From Rhodoplanes tepidamans (GTDB lineage: Bacteria > Pseudomonadota > Alphaproteobacteria > Rhizobiales > Xanthobacteraceae), in contig NZ_JAUSUJ010000016.1 in NCBI RefSeq assembly GCF_030813915.1, positions 110,661-174,660 of the forward strand: a stretch of 64,000 nucleotides of DNA. The letters run 5' to 3'. Positions 46,303 to 55,289 of the stretch are shown one piece after another. Below the pieces are notes generated by a model. The model saw only the letters and a program-made list of their open reading frames with translations. It had not been told where the DNA came from and searched no databases. Each line of letters opens with the position of its first letter. The first letter of the stretch is position 1. The position numbers and the translations under genes were made by a program.

Positions 46303-46371
46303 GCGTGGCCAAGACCAGCATGGCCAGGATTCGCGTCGCGAAGTAACGTGCGGCGAAGACCAGCATGGCCA
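46303..46371. repeat. Imperfect 45-bp duplication at the hybrid-kinase start
   Basis: The 16-mer AAGACCAGCATGGCCA occurs at 46311-46326 and again at 46356-46371, 45 bases apart, with partly similar flanks. The second copy contains the kinase start ATG at 46365. The first contains an ATG at 46320 opening an eight-codon frame (MARIRVAK, stop). This looks like a decayed tandem duplication. Confidence 0.75.
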
Positions 46372-47579
46372 AGTCTCGCATCACCAGGACCGCGCCCGGA
46401 CGCTCGAAGCGGAAGCGCACGCGGCGCTCCGCCCGCAAGCCCTCGGCGACCGCCACCGGGCGCGCCTTCGAGCGCCTGCTGGCGTCGCTCGCCCACGAGA
46501 TCCGCACCCCCCTCACCGGCATTCTGGCGATCAGCGAGCTGCTCGCCATGTCGAAGCTCGGCGAGCGCGAGCGCGGCTGGGTGGAGGCGCTCAAGAGCTC
46601 GGCCGAGCACCTCACCGCGCTCACCTCCCTGATCGTCGACGGCGCCCGGGCGGGCGAGAAGGGCCTGGTGCTGCGCCACGAGGCGTTCGATCTGCGCCGC
46701 ACCGTCGCGGACGCCGGTGCCTCCGCGGCGGCGCGCGCCGAGGCCAAGGGGATCGACTTCTCGGCCGACATCGCGCCGGACGTTCCGGCCGTCGTGACGG
46801 GCGACCAGATCCGCCTGCGCGCCGCGATCGAGAACCTGCTCGACAACGCCGTGAAGTTCACGTCGGCCGGCGGTGTGCGGCTCGCCGTCGGGCATGCGCC
46901 GGCCGGCGACGGTCACCGGATCACCATCGCCGTGTCGGACAGCGGCATCGGCCTCGGCAAGCCGGAGATCCGGCATCTCTTCCGTCCGTTCTCGCAGGGC
47001 AGCGACCGGGTCGCCGAGAAGTACGGCGGCTCGGGGCTCGGCCTCGCCTATGTGAAACGTCTCGCCCGCGCCATGGGGGGCGACGTGACGGTGACGAGCA
47101 CGCCGGGGCGCGGCAGCACGTTCCGTCTCGTCGTCGTGGTCGATCCGGCGCCGCCCGCCCCCGACGGCGCCGTCGAGGCGGCCGAGGCGGACGCCGAGCC
47201 GGGACCGCTGCGCATCCTGTGCGTCGAGGACAACCCCTACGGGCGCATCATCATGCGCACCGTGCTGGGCGAGCTCGGTCACGCGACCGATTTCGTCGAC
47301 ACCGGCGAGGCGGCCGTCGAGGCGCTCGGGCGCGCCGGCTACGACGTGGTGCTGATGGACGTGGTGCTGAGCGGGGCGGCCGACGGCTTCGAGATCACCC
47401 GCCGGCTCCGCGCCCTGCCCGGCGAGGCCGGCCGCATCCCGGTGATCGGCCTGTCCGGCCAGCCGACCCGCACCCACGAGGCGCAGGCCCGGGCCGCCGG
47501 CATGACCGGCTACCTGCAGAAGCCGATCAGCCCGCGGGCGCTCGCCCGGGCGCTCGCCGCGATTCCGCGGCGGGGGTGA
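46365..47579 (+). CDS. Soluble hybrid histidine kinase-response regulator
   Basis: The 404-residue product lacks membrane segments and has no separate sensor domain. It starts with a basic segment (about 1-30), then HisKA with H44 in LAHEIRTPLTG, HATPase (about 145-265: NAVKF, DSGIG, GSGLGLAYVKRLARAMGG) and a receiver (about 285-400: CVEDN, D in VVLMDVVLS, K in YLQKPIS). Input is presumably through a protein partner or the basic N-terminus. It is divergent from the Crp/Fnr gene across 249 bases. Because it lacks a histidine phosphotransferase, the phosphate may pass to an external one. Confidence 0.92.
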   Translation: MAKSRITRTAPGRSKRKRTRRSARKPSATATGRAFERLLASLAHEIRTPLTGILAISELLAMSKLGERERGWVEALKSSAEHLTALTSLIVDGARAGEKGLVLRHEAFDLRRTVADAGASAAARAEAKGIDFSADIAPDVPAVVTGDQIRLRAAIENLLDNAVKFTSAGGVRLAVGHAPAGDGHRITIAVSDSGIGLGKPEIRHLFRPFSQGSDRVAEKYGGSGLGLAYVKRLARAMGGDVTVTSTPGRGSTFRLVVVVDPAPPAPDGAVEAAEADAEPGPLRILCVEDNPYGRIIMRTVLGELGHATDFVDTGEAAVEALGRAGYDVVLMDVVLSGAADGFEITRRLRALPGEAGRIPVIGLSGQPTRTHEAQARAAGMTGYLQKPISPRALARALAAIPRRG

Positions 47580-47627
47580 GGGGTTCGCCCGGTCGCTCCG
47601 CAGTCGAGCCGCTTCGATCCGGGCCGT

Positions 47628-48491
47628 TCAGAACCGGTATCTGACCCCGGCCCTGAGAATGTCGAGCCCGCCGTGGCCGATCGCAGCCGTGAAGGAGGCC
47701 GGCCGATTGCCCGCCGGCGGCGTGGTCGCCGCCACGTCGACGCTGTCGCCGCCGAGATCGACATGGAGATACTCGCCGCGGACCGTCAGGTGTGTGGTCA
47801 GGGCGTATTCGACACCGGCGCCGGCCGCCCAGCCCAGGCCGATCCGGGCCGAGGAGCCGGCAAAGCAGGCGCCCCCGAACGTGCAGTCGAAGCCCCCATT
47901 GGGGTTATTGAACCGGAGGTCCATCGCACTGGTCAGCTCGACCGCGCTCGACACCCGGCCGTAGGCGAAGCCGCCGGTACCGTACACCAGCAGCCGCTCG
48001 GTCGGCAGCACGCCGAGCCGCGCCATCACGGTGCCGTACCAATCGACGTCGCGCCTGGTGGCGATGCTCATCCATCTGGTAAAGGACCGCGTCACCAGGA
48101 ACGTGGTGTCGCCAGAGCCGGTGATGTCGCTCCAGGAGATATCGGCGGACAGGCCGACCAGCCAGCGTCGATCGATCTGCCAGTCGTAGCCGATCCCGAC
48201 CCCGGCCGTTGCGCCGTCGGCAGCGAGCCCGGGCGATCCCGCCGGATCACCGCCGAACGCACCGCCCAGGATCAACCCGGCGACGCCGGCCGGGTCGGTC
48301 CCGACGAAAGCGGCATCGGTCTTGCTCCAGCCCCAACCGCCATGGGCACCGAGATGGAATCCGGTCCAGTCGATCGCGGGCACGACCGGAGCCTTGACGG
48401 GCACGGCCCGCGGGAGGTCCAAATCGGCGGCGAACGCGGCTCCGGTCGCCGCCATGGCGAGCAGGAGGGGGGCGGCCAGCAGGTGCTTCAT
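47628..48491 (-). CDS. Outer-membrane beta-barrel protein (Omp25/porin-like)
   Basis: The 287-residue product has a signal peptide (MKHLLAAPLLLAMAATGAAFA, cleaved before ADLDLP) and alternating-hydrophobicity strands of an 8-stranded barrel, beginning WTGFHLGAHGGWGWSK and ending GVRYRF with the terminal aromatic typical of BAM-folded proteins. It resembles the Omp25/Omp31 and RopB family in Rhizobiales, which contribute to envelope stability. I chose the ATG at 48491 for the proper signal peptide. A cysteine pair (FDCTFGGACFAG) in a loop is unusual for the family. It is divergent from an AraC gene. Confidence 0.85.
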   Translation of the reverse strand: MKHLLAAPLLLAMAATGAAFAADLDLPRAVPVKAPVVPAIDWTGFHLGAHGGWGWSKTDAAFVGTDPAGVAGLILGGAFGGDPAGSPGLAADGATAGVGIGYDWQIDRRWLVGLSADISWSDITGSGDTTFLVTRSFTRWMSIATRRDVDWYGTVMARLGVLPTERLLVYGTGGFAYGRVSSAVELTSAMDLRFNNPNGGFDCTFGGACFAGSSARIGLGWAAGAGVEYALTTHLTVRGEYLHVDLGGDSVDVAATTPPAGNRPASFTAAIGHGGLDILRAGVRYRF

Positions 48492-48670
48492 GGTCGGTCT
48501 CCAGATCATGCGATGTGGTCGATCTGGAGCGACGCTAGCGCAGGGCGCGGACGGCCGTTTGGACAGGACGCGACCGGACGCGGACTGCGCGACACTCGGC
48601 GCATTGCCGTGAACCCGATGTTGCCCCGCGGCGACACACCGGACGAGCCCGGGCGTAAGGCGGGTGGAGA

Positions 48671-49681
48671 ATGCAGGACACGTTGAAGACGATCCGGCTC
48701 GTCACGAGCGCGCTTCCCGCACGCGATCGCATCGACCGGGCGCGAGCGCTCTTCGGCGCGCTCATCGATGTCGAGTTCGACCCGCTGAGCCGCGGTTTGG
48801 AGGCCGATTTCGTGCTGCGCGCCCTTCCCGGCCTCGCAATGACCGAGGGCTGGATGTCGCCGGTCAGGGCGACACATCGGGCGCAGCCGGGCAGCGGCAG
48901 GGATCTCCTCCTGGTGCTGGTGCAGAGCGGAGCCGCCAGCATGGAGCACCTCGGTCGTCGTGCGGTGATCGGCGCCGGCGAGGCGGTGCTGACCACCAAG
49001 GGCGAGCTCGGTGTCTTCGTCAGCAAGGCGCCGGTCCGGGTGCTCAACCTGCGGCTCGATCGCGCCCGGATGGCGGACCGGGTCCCCGGCCTCGACGACC
49101 GGCTGATGCGCACCATCCCGGCGGGTGCACCGGCGCTGCGCCTGCTCGCCGATTACGTCCGGCTGTGGGCCGGGCACGATGCGGGATCCGATCCGGCGGT
49201 TGCCGGGATGGTGGCGGACCACCTGCACGACATCGTCGCCGTGCTGTTGGCTGCCGATCACGGTCCGTCGATGGTTTCCCCGGCGGTCGACGGGCGGCCC
49301 GCCGCACGCGCCGCGCGCCGCCGTGCCGTGCAAGCGGAGATCCTCCACCGGGCCGGTGAACAGGGGCTGACGCTGGACAAGGTCGCCCGCCGGCTCGGCA
49401 TCTCGGCGAGCTACGCCCGCAAGCTCCTCGACGAGGCCGGGACCACCTTCACGGATGCCCTCATGAACGAGCGGCTGCGCCGCGCGCACCGCCTGCTGAC
49501 CGATCCCGGCCAGGCCGGGCGGCCGATCGGCGACATCGCGCTCGCGGCAGGCTTCGGCGACCTGTCCTATTTCAATCGCAGCTTCCGCCGCCGCTACGGG
49601 GGAACGCCGACCGAGATACGGGCCGCCGCCGTGCCCTCCTCGCTCAGCGGCAGCCTGCCGGACCGGGACGATCCGCCGTAG
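48671..49681 (+). CDS. AraC family transcriptional regulator
   Basis: The 336-residue product has a sensing N-terminal region (about 1-215) and an AraC/XylS domain at the C-terminus (LTLDKVARRLGISASYARKLLDEAG and the IALAAGFGDLSYFNRSFRRRYG pair). The terminal RRRYGGTPTEIR is the family signature. It is divergent from the outer-membrane protein gene (179-base gap), and its 3' end overlaps the convergent GT87 gene by 38 bases. The sensing part resembles AraC-binding-like proteins of the aromatic/amine group. Confidence 0.9.
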   Translation: MQDTLKTIRLVTSALPARDRIDRARALFGALIDVEFDPLSRGLEADFVLRALPGLAMTEGWMSPVRATHRAQPGSGRDLLLVLVQSGAASMEHLGRRAVIGAGEAVLTTKGELGVFVSKAPVRVLNLRLDRARMADRVPGLDDRLMRTIPAGAPALRLLADYVRLWAGHDAGSDPAVAGMVADHLHDIVAVLLAADHGPSMVSPAVDGRPAARAARRRAVQAEILHRAGEQGLTLDKVARRLGISASYARKLLDEAGTTFTDALMNERLRRAHRLLTDPGQAGRPIGDIALAAGFGDLSYFNRSFRRRYGGTPTEIRAAAVPSSLSGSLPDRDDPP

Positions 49682-50924
49682 CGGCGACCGGCGGCGGCCG
49701 GGAGACCACCCACGGCGCCGCGCGGCGCGCGATCATCAGCGCGATGGTCAGGGTGGCCGCCAGCCCGAGCTGCACCGGGCAGAGTGGATAGGCGAGCAGG
49801 AAGCCGCCGGCGACGGCGAAGCCGAGCGGCTCGTCGGGCAGGAAGCCCTCGTCCAGCCCGAGCCGCAGCAGGAACGCCGCCGGCACGGCCAGCAGGGTCA
49901 TGTCGTAGATGTAGCCGTAGGGCGTCACCAGCAGCGCGCCGGTGACGAGCGCCGCCGCCTTCAGGGCATGGGGGGCCCGGCTGCGCCACAGCAGGACGAC
50001 GCAGCCGGCGGCGGCGAGCGCGACGATCCCGTGCAGCGTCCAGCCGAGCGCCTCGCTGCCGCCGAACGCCCGGACCAGGCCGAACACGGTCTGCAGCTTC
50101 CACCAGTTGCCGAGCCCGAGGACCAGGAAGGTCTCGCGGGCGCCCGGCATCGCCTCCACGAAGGCGACGAAGGCCGGCGTGCCGAAGGCGAGCCACGCGG
50201 CCGCCGCCAGCGCCAGGGTGGTCGCGGCCGCCGCCGCCATGGTGCGCCAGTGGCCGCCGGCCAGCAGCGCCAGCGGGATCAGCAGGCCGAGATGCGGCTT
50301 GTAGGTGAGCAGCCCGAGCAGCACCCCGGCGGCCACCGGCCGGCGTGGCAGCACGACGAGCGCGCCGCCGAGCAGGGCGGTGTTGAGGAAGCCGTTCTGG
50401 GCCGCGGTCAGGTTCCACAGCGCGGCCGGGACGCCGAGGGCGAACAGAACGCCGGTCCAGCCGCCCAGGATCGCCCGGATGGTGAGCACGTAGAGCGGCG
50501 CGGTGAGGGCGATCCAGGCGGCCATCGCGGGCAGCCAGGGCAGCATCGCGAACGGCATGGCGAGCAGCAGGAAGTGCGGCGGATAGAAGATCGGGTAGCC
50601 GTCCGGGAACGGCCCGCCGAGCGTCGCCACCGCCAGCGCCTTGGCGGCCGGCCAGTTCCAGGCCAGCGTCGGGGTTCCGTTCAGCGCGGTCAGCCCGGCC
50701 GACCACATGGTGACGAAGTCGTTGACGATCGGCCGGCCGGTCGCGTCGACCAGCCACTCGCCGCGCAGCACGCTGCCGGCGAGCAGCACCGCATAGCCGA
50801 GCGCCAGCGACAGCCCGACGACGGCGATCAGCCGGCGCGGCGGCAGCGTCCCGGGCGCGACGGCGGCGGGCGGGATCGCGGCGCGGCCCGGTGCGGCGGC
50901 GCCCGGAACGGCGTCGGTGCTCAT
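49644..50924 (-). CDS. GT87 family membrane glycosyltransferase (DUF2029)
   Basis: The 426-residue product has about ten membrane helices. The GT87 family (mannosyl/arabinosyl-type lipid-linked transferases) has an early acidic motif; here NDFVTMWSAG and the FYPPHFLLL and LLTYKPHLGLL segments match it. The family uses polyprenyl-phosphate sugars on the periplasmic side. It is divergent from cowN and paralogous to the gene at 53844. Shared blocks include YPP(H/P)FL, QNGF and LLTYKP. The acceptor is not known. Confidence 0.85.
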   Translation of the reverse strand: MSTDAVPGAAAPGRAAIPPAAVAPGTLPPRRLIAVVGLSLALGYAVLLAGSVLRGEWLVDATGRPIVNDFVTMWSAGLTALNGTPTLAWNWPAAKALAVATLGGPFPDGYPIFYPPHFLLLAMPFAMLPWLPAMAAWIALTAPLYVLTIRAILGGWTGVLFALGVPAALWNLTAAQNGFLNTALLGGALVVLPRRPVAAGVLLGLLTYKPHLGLLIPLALLAGGHWRTMAAAAATTLALAAAAWLAFGTPAFVAFVEAMPGARETFLVLGLGNWWKLQTVFGLVRAFGGSEALGWTLHGIVALAAAGCVVLLWRSRAPHALKAAALVTGALLVTPYGYIYDMTLLAVPAAFLLRLGLDEGFLPDEPLGFAVAGGFLLAYPLCPVQLGLAATLTIALMIARRAAPWVVSRPPPVAATADRPGPAGCR

Positions 50925-51004
50925 CGGTCGTGCTCCTGCGGTCGGGCGACGATCGCCGGCAGCCTAGCGGGCGGGCGCTTTCGGAAGCCTTAAGCGGCAG
51001 CCGG

Positions 51005-51020
51005 CGGCACGGGACGTGCT
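51005..51020 (+). promoter_or_regulatory. Sigma-54 (-24/-12) promoter candidate upstream of cowN
   Basis: CGGCACGGGACGTGCT matches the consensus TGGCACG-N4-TTGCW at 9 of 11 defined positions, with the invariant GG (51006-51007) and GC (51018-51019) exactly 10 bases apart. It lies 29 bp upstream of the cowN start, which suits nif-type NifA/RpoN control. No TGT-N10-ACA NifA site is visible in the 120 bases above it. Confidence 0.6.
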
Positions 51021-51049
51021 TGTCGCGCGCCACCGGAGTGTGGACCGAC

Positions 51050-51328
51050 ATGCGACAAGACCGCCAAGACCGCTACGTGACGTTCAGGAACATCGATTGC
51101 GAGGGCATGACCCGGACCGTGATGGCGCACGTGCTGCGCCATGTCGCGGCCGGCGACAGCCCGTTCTGGCCCTATTTCGAGGAGCAGCGCGCCCTCGCCC
51201 ATGGCCGCGGCTTCGACGACCTGCGGGTGCTGCACAATTTCCTGCCGACCCTGAAGGAGCTCCTGGACGACCTCGGCGACGAGGAGACCCTGGCGCTTCT
51301 GGAGGAGCTGGAGACGCAGTGCATGTGA
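51050..51328 (+). CDS. cowN: N2-fixation sustaining protein CowN
   Basis: CowN protects nitrogenase from inhibition by carbon monoxide and is found in diazotrophs. The 92-residue product has the family's opening DRYVTFRNIDCEGM, the middle HVAAGDSPFWPYFEEQRA, and the acidic C-terminal helix (DDLGDEETLALLEELETQCM). It has no signal peptide. The gene is alone, 125 bases from the divergent GT87 gene, with a good sigma-54 promoter upstream. No nif genes are in this window, but this gene is firm evidence for nitrogen fixation in the organism. Confidence 0.92.
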   Translation: MRQDRQDRYVTFRNIDCEGMTRTVMAHVLRHVAAGDSPFWPYFEEQRALAHGRGFDDLRVLHNFLPTLKELLDDLGDEETLALLEELETQCM

Positions 51329-51359
51329 GGACGGTGCATGTGAGGACGACGGGCCCCTT

Positions 51360-51394
51360 GGCTTCACCTCTCCCCGCCGGGGAGAGGTGAAGCC
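51360..51394. terminator. Perfect 16-bp hairpin between cowN and ecm
   Basis: GGCTTCACCTCTCCCC at 51360-51375 pairs with its exact complement at 51379-51394 around the 3-base loop GCC. It lies between the convergent cowN and ecm genes, 31 bases after cowN and 25 before the ecm end, and probably terminates both. Confidence 0.8.
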
Positions 51395-51419
51395 ACGCTG
51401 CCGTGCCTCCGTCCTGCCC

Positions 51420-53384
51420 TCACGCCGCCTTGTCGGACGCCGCCTCTTCGACGATGCGGCAGATGTCGGTCATGATGCGGTTGAGCTCGAAGTCCTTGGG
51501 CGTGTAGACGGCGGCGACGCCGGAGGCGAGCAGCGCCTTGGCGTCGTCGGGCGGAATGATGCCGCCGACCACGACGGGGACGTGCGAGACGCCGGCCTCG
51601 CGCAGCTTCGCCATCGTGTCGGCGACCAGCTCCATGTGCGACCCCGACAGGATCGACAGCCCGACCACGTGCACGTCCTTGTCGCGCGCCGCGCGGGCGA
51701 TGTCCTCCGGGGTGAAGCGGATGCCCTCGTAGACCACGTCCATGCCGGCGTCGCGGGCCCGCACCGCCACCTGCTCGGCGCCGTTGGAATGGCCGTCGAG
51801 TCCCGGCTTGCCGACCAGGAACTTGAGCCGCCGCCCGAGCGTCCGCGACACCCGGTCGACCTCGGCCTTGAGGTCGTCGATGTTCCTGGCGTCGTTGCGG
51901 GCCGACGCCGAGATGCCGGTCGGGGCGCGATACTCCCCGAAGCCCTCGCGCAGCGCGAACGCCCATTCGCCCGTGGTGACGCCCGCCTTGGCGCAGGCGA
52001 TCGAGGCCGGCATGATGTTGCGTCCCTCGACCGCGGCGCGCCGCAGCTCCTTCAGGGTCGCGGCGACCGCACCGTTGTCGCGGCCGTCGCGCCACGCCTG
52101 CAGGCGGGCGATCTGCTCCTGCTCCACCTCCGGCGGGATGGTGATGATGGCCCCCTCGCCGGTCGGCAGCGGCGACGGCTCGGTCTCGACGAACCGATTC
52201 ACCCCGACCACCACCTGCTCGCCCGCCTCGATCAGCTCGACGCGGCGCGAGTTGGAGACAACCAGCTGCTCCTTGAGATAGCCGGTGTCGATCGCCCCGA
52301 CGGCGCCGCCCATGTCGAGGATCCGCCGCAGCTCGTCGCGCGCCTCGGCCTTCAGCTCCTCGACCTTCCTGGCGATCTCCACCGATCCGGTGAAGATGTC
52401 GCCGTATTCCAGGAGGTCGCTCTCGTAGGCGAGGATCTGCTGGGCGCGCAGCGACCACTGCTGGTCCCACGGCGTCGGCAGCCCGAGCGCCTCGTTCCAG
52501 GCCGGCAGCTGCACGGCCCGCGCCCGCGCCGACTTCGACAGCGTGACGGCGAGCATCTGCAGGAAGATGCGGTAGACGTTGTTCTCCGGCTGCTGCTCGG
52601 TCAGTCCGAGCGAGTTGACCTGCACGCCGTAGCGGAACAGGCGCTGCTTCGGATCGGCGACCCCGTAGCGCTCGCGGGTGATCTCGTCCCACAGCTCGCA
52701 GAACGCCCGCATCTTGCAGATCTCGGTGATGAACCGCATGCCGGCGTTGACGAAGAACGAGATGCGCCCGACCACCTCGCCGAAGTCGTCGATCTCGCCC
52801 GCCGCCTTCACCGAGTCGAGCACCGCCACCGCGGTGGCGAGCGCATAGGCGAGCTCCTGCACGGGCGTCGCGCCGGCCTCCTGCAGGTGGTAGGAGCAGA
52901 CGTTCATCGGGTTCCACTTCGGCATCTCGCGGGTCGTGAACAGAATCACGTCCTTGATCAGCCGCATCGAGGGGCCCGGCGGGAACACGTAGGTGCCGCG
53001 GGACAGATACTCCTTGATGATGTCGTTCTGGGTGGTGCCGGTGAGCTTCGCGCGCGGCACCCCCTGCTCGTCGGCGACCGCGACATACATGGCGAGCAGC
53101 CAGGCCGCCGTGGCGTTGATGGTCATCGACGTGTTCATCTCGCCGAGCGGGATGCCATCGAACAGCGTGCGCATGTCGCCGATATGGGAGACCGCCACGC
53201 CGACCTTGCCGACCTCGCCGCGGGCGATCGGATGATCGCTGTCGTAACCGGTCTGAGTCGGCAGGTCGAAGGCGACCGACAGGCCGGTCTGCCCCTTGGC
53301 GAGGTTCTTGCGGTAGAGGGCGTTCGACTCGCGGGCGCTGGAGTGGCCCGCATAGGTCCGGATGATCCACGGCTTGTCGCGCAT
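51420..53384 (-). CDS. ecm: Ethylmalonyl-CoA mutase
   Basis: This B12-dependent enzyme converts ethylmalonyl-CoA to methylsuccinyl-CoA in the ethylmalonyl-CoA pathway. The 654-residue product has the barrel substrate domain with AFDLPTQTGYDSDHP and QNDIIKEYLSRGTY, then a C-terminal cobalamin domain with the DxHxxG signature (residues 530-535, H532). The fused single-chain layout fits Ecm rather than the two-subunit methylmalonyl-CoA mutase. The presence of ccr 1.9 kb away on the other strand supports Ecm. The linker carries SPLPTGEG, which also occurs in native Ecm sequences. The ATG at 53384 is preceded by CACAGGGAACG. Confidence 0.9.
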   Translation of the reverse strand: MRDKPWIIRTYAGHSSARESNALYRKNLAKGQTGLSVAFDLPTQTGYDSDHPIARGEVGKVGVAVSHIGDMRTLFDGIPLGEMNTSMTINATAAWLLAMYVAVADEQGVPRAKLTGTTQNDIIKEYLSRGTYVFPPGPSMRLIKDVILFTTREMPKWNPMNVCSYHLQEAGATPVQELAYALATAVAVLDSVKAAGEIDDFGEVVGRISFFVNAGMRFITEICKMRAFCELWDEITRERYGVADPKQRLFRYGVQVNSLGLTEQQPENNVYRIFLQMLAVTLSKSARARAVQLPAWNEALGLPTPWDQQWSLRAQQILAYESDLLEYGDIFTGSVEIARKVEELKAEARDELRRILDMGGAVGAIDTGYLKEQLVVSNSRRVELIEAGEQVVVGVNRFVETEPSPLPTGEGAIITIPPEVEQEQIARLQAWRDGRDNGAVAATLKELRRAAVEGRNIMPASIACAKAGVTTGEWAFALREGFGEYRAPTGISASARNDARNIDDLKAEVDRVSRTLGRRLKFLVGKPGLDGHSNGAEQVAVRARDAGMDVVYEGIRFTPEDIARAARDKDVHVVGLSILSGSHMELVADTMAKLREAGVSHVPVVVGGIIPPDDAKALLASGVAAVYTPKDFELNRIMTDICRIVEEAASDKAA

Positions 53385-53480
53385 CGAGGACGTTCCCTGT
53401 GAAATGACGTTTCTTACTGTCGGAAATCGTTGCGTCGCCGGACCCGCGGGCCCACCGACGAAAGCAGCCCGGCCGTGCGG

Positions 53481-53729
53481 CTAGCGCCGGATCAGCCCGG
53501 CCAGTACGAGCAGAATCACGGCGCCGATCACGGCGTGAAAGACCGCATGGACAAAGCCGCCGCCGGCCGCGATCCCGAGCATCGGCAGCAGCGAGCCGGC
53601 GATGGCGGCGCCGACGATGCCGATCGCGACGTTGCCGATCAGGCCGAAGCCGGCGCCGTGCACCAGCTTGCCGGCGATCCAGCCGGCGAGCGCGCCCACG
53701 ATCAGCCAAACCAGCAAGGACAAGCCCAT
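53481..53729 (-). CDS. GlsB/YeaQ/YmgE family membrane protein
   Basis: The 82-residue product has three hydrophobic segments (about 5-20, 28-50, 58-78), the glycine-rich GWIAGKLVHGAGFGLIGN motif, and a short basic end, typical of the transglycosylase-associated GlsB/YeaQ family. These stress-induced proteins have unclear function. It is upstream of ecm on the same strand, with a 96-base gap. There is a ribosome-binding-like sequence before the ATG at 53729. Confidence 0.88.
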   Translation of the reverse strand: MGLSLLVWLIVGALAGWIAGKLVHGAGFGLIGNVAIGIVGAAIAGSLLPMLGIAAGGGFVHAVFHAVIGAVILLVLAGLIRR

Positions 53730-53843
53730 GGTTCGTCCCGGTGCGGCGGAGAGCCTCCGCGCGGTCCATTTTGCACTGCGGCAGCGAGCATAACGCGGAC
53801 GATCCGGGCTGTCAGCCCGCTACCGCGACCATGGCCTGCGACT

Positions 53844-55070
53844 TTAGGCGACAGCCGCGGCGGCGTCCGGCACGTCCGCCCGGATGCGGCGGGCGATCAG
53901 GCCGAGCGTCACGGCGGCGCCGAGCAGACCGACCGGGATGCCGGCGACCGGCAGCACCAGGAAAGCGAGGGCGATGGAGCCGAGCGCCGCCCGCTCGCCC
54001 GGCAGGAAGCCGGTCGCGAGCGCATGCCGCAGCAGGAAGGCGAGCGCCACGACGAGGATCGCGAGGTCGTACAGATAGACATAGGGCGTCGCCAGGAGGA
54101 CGCCGACTGCGAGCGCCGCTGCTTTCAGGTCATACGAAACTCTCTTATTTCGCCAAATCAGACAGAGCGTCACCGCGGTCGCCGCTGCGGCGACGCCTTG
54201 CAGGGCCCAGGCCGGCATCGCCCCGCCCCCCAGGAGCCGCACCAGCGCGAACACGCTCTGGAACTTGTACCAGTCGGTGTCCGGACCGGAGAGCAGGGTC
54301 TGCGAGGTGAGCGGCAGCCAGTGCAGGAACGCGCCCCACGGCGCCGGGCCGAACGCCAGCACCGTGACGGCAGCCAGCAGGAGCGCGGTCGCGCCGGCGG
54401 CGACGATCACGGTCCACCGGCCGGCGGCGATCAGCACCAGCGGAAACAGCACGCCGTACTGCGGCTTGTAGGTGAGCAGCCCGAGACAGACTCCGGCCGC
54501 GACCGGATGCCTCTCGAGCCACAGCAGCGTGCCGCCGATCAGCGCCGCCGTGAAGAACCCGTTCTGCCCCGGCACCAGATTCGGCACGATCACCGGAAAG
54601 CCCCCGGCCAGGAGCCAGCCGATGCGGTCGGCCACGATGGCCCGCAGGGCTGCGACATAGAGCGGCAGGGTCACGGCCATCCAGGCGGCGAACGCGGCGC
54701 CGTAGTGCAGCGTCGCGAGCGCCGCCGCGACCATCAGGAAGGGCGGCGGATAGTGCCAGCCGTAATAGGCCGGGGCCGGGCGGCCGAGCACCGCGTCCTC
54801 GGCGGCGCGGTGGAGCGTCCAGTCCCAGGCGGCGGCGGGATCGCCGGCGAGCGCCAGCTTGCCGGCGGCGTAGACCATCACGAAATCGGTGTGGACCGGG
54901 GCTCCGGAAGAGGTCACGATCCAGTCGCCCGACGTGAACACGACCGCCATGTAGGTCAGGTTGGCGATCAGGAGGGCGAAGCAGGCGAGCCGCACCGTTT
55001 CGACTCCCGCTCCGGCGGGAGGGGGGCGGACCGCGGTCGCGGGGGAGACGGGCATCGCCGGCGCGGGCAT
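53844..55070 (-). CDS. GT87 family membrane glycosyltransferase (second copy)
   Basis: The 408-residue product is a paralogue of the gene at 49644. It has about ten membrane helices and the shared blocks HTDFVMVYAAG, HYPPPFLMV, PGQNGFF and LLTYKPQYGVLFPL. Identity is moderate, consistent with an old duplication. It is divergent from ccr and upstream of glsB and ecm on the same strand. The two copies flank cowN and ecm, which suggests a duplicated block or shared envelope function. The acceptor is unknown. Confidence 0.85.
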   Translation of the reverse strand: MPAPAMPVSPATAVRPPPAGAGVETVRLACFALLIANLTYMAVVFTSGDWIVTSSGAPVHTDFVMVYAAGKLALAGDPAAAWDWTLHRAAEDAVLGRPAPAYYGWHYPPPFLMVAAALATLHYGAAFAAWMAVTLPLYVAALRAIVADRIGWLLAGGFPVIVPNLVPGQNGFFTAALIGGTLLWLERHPVAAGVCLGLLTYKPQYGVLFPLVLIAAGRWTVIVAAGATALLLAAVTVLAFGPAPWGAFLHWLPLTSQTLLSGPDTDWYKFQSVFALVRLLGGGAMPAWALQGVAAAATAVTLCLIWRNKRVSYDLKAAALAVGVLLATPYVYLYDLAILVVALAFLLRHALATGFLPGERAALGSIALAFLVLPVAGIPVGLLGAAVTLGLIARRIRADVPDAAAAVA

Positions 55071-55289
55071 GGCGGATCCAGTCGGAGACGCGGTCTCGGA
55101 GACGACTCTCTCGGGACGGAGGACGGGCGCTCGCGGCGTCCCGCGGCAGGATCCCCCCTCCGAATTGACGAAGCCTTAAGGCCTGCGCCGCGCCTTGTGA
55201 CCGTGGTACGTGTTGCGGCGCGATATCTGGTGATGCACACTCGCCCGGCTTACGGGCGGACCGACTTCTCGACCGGCGGAGGAAGTTCC

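Noticed and set aside
52150..52185. SPLPTGEG segment in Ecm looked like a translated dispersed-repeat insertion
   Set aside because: The same kind of wording occurs at this linker in Ecm proteins I recall from other species, and the frame continues smoothly on both sides, so it is probably native.
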